DNA from: Candidatus Sericytochromatia bacterium
GTDB lineage: Bacteria; Cyanobacteriota; Sericytochromatia; JACMPN01
Direction of reading: 5' to 3'
DNA: 7,471 bases
NCBI GenBank assembly: GCA_014377495.1
Contig: JACMPN010000502.1
Coordinates: forward strand, 1 to 7,471
The notes below the pieces were generated by a model. That model searched no databases, was not told the DNA's origin, and saw nothing but the letters and a program-made list of their open reading frames with translations. Position 1 is the stretch's first letter, and each line of letters starts with the position of its first letter. The position numbers and the translations under genes are program-made. This document shows positions 5,555-7,471 of the stretch, piece after piece.

Positions 5555-6118
5555 TTGCCGCCGATCATCCATATCCGGGCCGAAAACGGCCGGGCCGTGC
5601 CCTGGCTGGATCAGACGCTGCAGTTCGTCGCCTGTGAAGCCACGGCCGGCCGGCCCGGGGCCTCCATCGTCATCGCCCACCTGTCCCACGTCTTTTTCAT
5701 CCAGATCGTGCGGGCTTACCTGGCGAGTGCGGCGGATGGCGGCGCCGGCTGGCTGCGGGCCCTCGCCGATCCACTGATCAAGCCAGCGCTGGACCTGATG
5801 CACCAACAGCCCGAGGCCGCCTGGACGGTGGCGGCCCTCGCCGATCGGGTGGGGCTGTCCCGTTCCACCTTTTCCGCCCGCTTCACCGACGCGGTGGGCG
5901 AACCGCCGTTGCAGTACCTGACCCGTTGGCGGATGCAAAAGGCTGCCAGCTTCCTCCGCGCCGGGGACCGCAGTGTCGCCGATGTGGCCACCCGGGTCGG
6001 GTACGAAGCCGAGGCCGCCTTCAGCAAGGCCTTCAAGCGTCAACTCGGCGTGGCGCCCGGCGCCTACCGGCGTGGCGAGCGGCAGGCCAACGGTCAGGTC
6101 GGACTCGCGGCCGTCTAG
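5555..6118 (+). CDS. AraC-family regulator lacking most of its cupin sensor domain
   Basis: The 187-residue protein ends in a complete AraC-type DNA-binding domain. Its first helix-turn-helix covers about residues 89-112 (TVAALADRVGLSRSTFSARF), the linker is GEPPLQYLTRWRMQKAASFL, and the second lies at about 139-165 (SVADVATRVGYEAEAAFSKA, then FKRQLGVAPGAYRR). Residues 1-60 match only the end of the cupin-type sensor domain found in regulators of this group (LPPIIHIRAENG; WLDQTLQFVACEATAGRPGA). Full members have about 300 residues, so roughly 110-130 are missing. The DUF5069 gene occupies the place where they should be, which suggests a deletion or recombination junction near 5535-5555. The start is TTG with only a CAGG 8 nt before it. 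It may be a relic or a sensor-less DNA-binding protein. Its normal targets are not visible. Confidence 0.8.
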   Translation: MPPIIHIRAENGRAVPWLDQTLQFVACEATAGRPGASIVIAHLSHVFFIQIVRAYLASAADGGAGWLRALADPLIKPALDLMHQQPEAAWTVAALADRVGLSRSTFSARFTDAVGEPPLQYLTRWRMQKAASFLRAGDRSVADVATRVGYEAEAAFSKAFKRQLGVAPGAYRRGERQANGQVGLAAV

Positions 6119-6153
6119 CGGATGGCCCCATGAGGCAGCCAACGCGTTTGCCC

Positions 6154-6171
6154 CGTTGCCAGGCCGCAACG
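6154..6171. repeat. Small perfect inverted repeat after the AraC gene
   Basis: CGTTGC and GCAACG flank the six bases CAGGCC. The repeat lies 36 bp after the AraC stop, has no T-run, and so is not a standard terminator. It could be a weak hairpin or a binding site. Confidence 0.35.
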
Positions 6172-6211
6172 TAAACCCCGAATTCAGCCAAGGTTAAACC
6201 TCGGATAAACC
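6172..6211 (+). promoter_or_regulatory. Three TAAACC direct repeats upstream of the 6284 gene
   Basis: TAAACC occurs at 6172, 6195 and 6206, so the steps are 23 and 11 bp, close to two turns and one turn of the helix. The middle copy lies in a palindrome, AGGTTAAACCT (6191-6201). The last lies in CGGATAAACCGA (6202-6213), a 12-mer also present on the minus strand at 1408-1419 between the Rieske genes. The repeats are 73-112 bp before the ATG at 6284, a suitable place for an activator or repressor. The regulator is unknown; the neighbouring AraC-type protein is one candidate. Confidence 0.35.
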
Positions 6212-6283
6212 GATAACAGCTTGTTCACCAGCACGATAGAAATCGACGACGACTGACCCGTTGTAAAAAAGGGGGAACGACGC

Positions 6284-6697
6284 ATGACCGTTATGCTCAC
6301 GCAGGCCTATTCAACTGGGCCGCTGCACCTGATCACGCCCACCGAGTCCCCTGCCACACGTGACCGGCTCAATGCCGGCGCCGGTCTGGTTGCCCGCTTC
6401 ACCTCCCGCATCTGCGCCATGGCAGCCATCCCCGTGATCCTGGCGACCGTGACCAGTGGTGCCGCCCTCGGCGCGGCAGTCGTGACGACGGCAGCGACGA
6501 CGGGCATGGCCGTGGCGACGACGACGGCCGCCGTGGGCGTGACGGCCGGGATGACCGCAGCGGCGATCGGGGTTTCCACAGGCACGACGGGGACGGCGAT
6601 CGTCATCGTGGCGGCCGTGGCCGGGACGGCGCTGGGGGTCGTTACCGGCGTTGTTGCCGGCGTAGCACCCGCCGGATCAACACACCCCGGGCCCTGA
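6284..6697 (+). CDS. Unrecognised Gly/Ala/Thr/Val-rich hydrophobic small protein
   Basis: The 137-residue product is not of a family I recognise. Residues 1-40 are ordinary in composition (MTVMLTQAYSTGPLHLITPT onward). From about residue 46 to 130 the chain is almost entirely Ala, Gly, Thr and Val with some Ile and Met, with no charged residue in that stretch and many small-xxx-small spacings (GAALGAAVVTTAATTG; TGTAIVIVAAVAGTALG). That can make two to four packed membrane helices. The ATG has GGGGGA 7 nt upstream. Low-complexity GC-rich codons (repeated GCG/ACG/GTG) keep other frames open too, so the ribosome binding site is the main support. A weak terminator follows at 6725. No function can be assigned. 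Confidence 0.6.
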   Translation: MTVMLTQAYSTGPLHLITPTESPATRDRLNAGAGLVARFTSRICAMAAIPVILATVTSGAALGAAVVTTAATTGMAVATTTAAVGVTAGMTAAAIGVSTGTTGTAIVIVAAVAGTALGVVTGVVAGVAPAGSTHPGP

Positions 6698-6722
6698 GAC
6701 CGCCGACCTGCACCCCATGTGA

Positions 6723-6983
6723 CTAGGCCGTGGGTTGGCCTTTTTCGAAACACGCCACACGCTTGGCGGTGGCGTCGGGTTCACGGGTGACGTCAAAGCC
6801 GTAGTCGGTCTTGATGACGTAGACGGGGCCCAGTTCGGGTGCGGCAATCGACAGGTCCTTGGCCTTGGCCCGGGCCCCCAGCAGGTCACCGGCGCCCTTG
6901 CCCTGGTCGGCTTCCGGTGCCGGTTTGAAGGCGGCTTCAAAGGCTGCCGCAAAGTTTTTTTTGCCACCACCACCGTAGGCCAT
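6723..6983 (-). CDS. Unrecognised small soluble protein
   Basis: The 86-residue protein starts at an ATG with a very strong ribosome binding site, GAGGAGGG, 7 nt upstream (6998-6991), so I trust it as a gene. It opens with a glycine run (MAYGGGGKKNF), has a helical Ala/Lys-rich part (residues 10-45) and ends in a more strand-like part (GPVYVIKTDYGFDVTREPDA, then TAKRVACFEKGQPTA). It has no signal peptide or membrane segment. I do not recognise the family. It lies 85 bp downstream of the threonine aldolase gene on the same strand and may share its transcript. Confidence 0.65.
   Translation of the reverse strand: MAYGGGGKKNFAAAFEAAFKPAPEADQGKGAGDLLGARAKAKDLSIAAPELGPVYVIKTDYGFDVTREPDATAKRVACFEKGQPTA
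6725..6745 (+). terminator. Weak intrinsic terminator after the hydrophobic small protein gene
   Basis: A 5-bp stem (AGGCC with GGCCT, loop GTGGGTT) is followed directly by T's (five in a row from 6741). It lies 28 bp after the stop at 6697 and overlaps the end of the convergent gene at 6723. The stem is short, so the call is tentative. Confidence 0.4.
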
Positions 6984-7068
6984 TGTCGATCCCTCCTCGG
7001 GTCACAGGCGCCCGCAGGTCACGGGGCATGAGTCGTATGTTACCGCCACATGACGGCATGTCCGCCGC

Positions 7069-7471
7069 TTACAGGCGATGCAGTTTGGCCAGCACCGCCG
7101 AAACGGTCTCCACCACCAGCGCCACGTCAGCGGCTTCGACCCCGTGGTGGGTGACCATCCGCAGCCGGGTGGGGCCAAAATTGGTGATTTTCAGGCCCGC
7201 TTTCAGCAGTTCCGCTTTGAAGGCGACCGGGTCGAGGCCGGCGGCCAGTTCAAAGACGAGGATGTTCGTCTCCACCGTGGCCGGATCCAACACGATGCCG
7301 GGCAGTGTTGCCAGGGCCTGGGCCAACGCCTGGGCTGACCGGTGATCGTCGGCCAGACGCTCGACCATGGTCGTCACGGCGACGAGGCCCGTGGCCGCCA
7401 GGACGCCTGCCTGGCGCATCCCGCCGCCGAGCATCTTGCGGTAGCGGCGGGCCCCCCCCCCCCACCCCCCG
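7069..7471 (-). CDS. ltaE: L-threonine aldolase, C-terminal part (runs off the window)
   Basis: The visible residues match the C-terminal half of PLP-dependent low-specificity L-threonine aldolase (fold type I), which cleaves threonine or allo-threonine to glycine and acetaldehyde in the cytoplasm. Signature segments are RRYRKMLGGGMRQAGVLAA, then ATVETNILVFEL, FGPTRLRMVTHHGVEAADV and a final helix ending at Leu before the TAA at 7069. The catalytic lysine and N-terminal half lie beyond the right edge. The ATG at 7434 is internal, since RKMLGGGMRQAG is mid-protein in this family. The frame stays open to the edge, but the codons at 7453-7470 read as five Gly and one Trp in place of the usual 'FIA' segment, because of a poly-C tract. 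Confidence 0.88.
   Translation of the reverse strand, partial: GGWGGGARRYRKMLGGGMRQAGVLAATGLVAVTTMVERLADDHRSAQALAQALATLPGIVLDPATVETNILVFELAAGLDPVAFKAELLKAGLKITNFGPTRLRMVTHHGVEAADVALVVETVSAVLAKLHRL
7452..7471. other. Poly-C tract at the window edge, probably an assembly artefact
   Basis: Twelve C, one A, six C and one G end the window. Inside threonine aldolase this would encode a glycine run (GGGWGG) where the family has ordinary residues just before ARRYRKM. It is most likely low-quality sequence at a contig end. Confidence 0.6.

Noticed and set aside
6307..6753. Open frame of 148 codons opposite the hydrophobic small protein
   Set aside because: It is Ala/Val/Pro/Thr-rich antisense of low-complexity codons with no clear ribosome binding site, and it overlaps the end of another gene.

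Overview
The window is a stretch of GC-rich bacterial chromosome with no complete pathway. It carries nine protein genes, one of them cut by the right edge, plus two repeat-type elements. Most starts have Shine-Dalgarno sequences. The gene set (Rieske proteins, an NHL-repeat propeller, a DUF5069 protein, a cupin-type AraC regulator, threonine aldolase) fits a Gram-negative-type environmental bacterium assembled from a metagenome. A relative of non-photosynthetic Cyanobacteria is possible but the sequence does not settle it.

Layout from left to right. Positions 1-344 hold two facing copies of a repeat with a CCCCCTCTCC hairpin, and no gene. Positions 480-1313 (minus) and 1453-2163 (plus) are a divergent pair of Rieske oxygenase paralogues. 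The minus gene keeps the mononuclear-iron motif but lacks the 2Fe-2S cluster ligands; the plus gene keeps the cluster ligands but lacks the catalytic iron motif. Positions 2284-3414 encode an exported six-bladed NHL propeller. Positions 3481-3646 are a MITE-like element with perfect 21-bp terminal inverted repeats, sitting at the 5' end of a TfoX-domain gene (to 4081). Positions 4071-5009 (minus) encode an unrecognised protein with a helical centre and a hydrophobic C-terminus. Positions 5094-5528 (minus) are a DUF5069 gene, placed 26 bp from a divergent AraC-family gene (5555-6118) that lacks most of its sensor domain. Then follow a Gly/Ala/Thr/Val-rich hydrophobic small protein (6284-6697), a small unrecognised protein (6723-6983, minus), and the C-terminal part of a threonine aldolase (7069-7471, minus), which runs into a suspicious poly-C tract at the edge.

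The most interesting point is the complementary Rieske pair. In trimeric Rieske oxygenases electrons pass from the cluster of one subunit to the iron of its neighbour, so one cluster-only and one iron-only subunit could form one enzyme. The competing view is gene decay: the minus gene has a probable frameshift near its end, the TfoX gene is hit by an element and a probable indel, and the AraC gene is truncated. Several genes here therefore look worn, and sequence errors must be excluded first.
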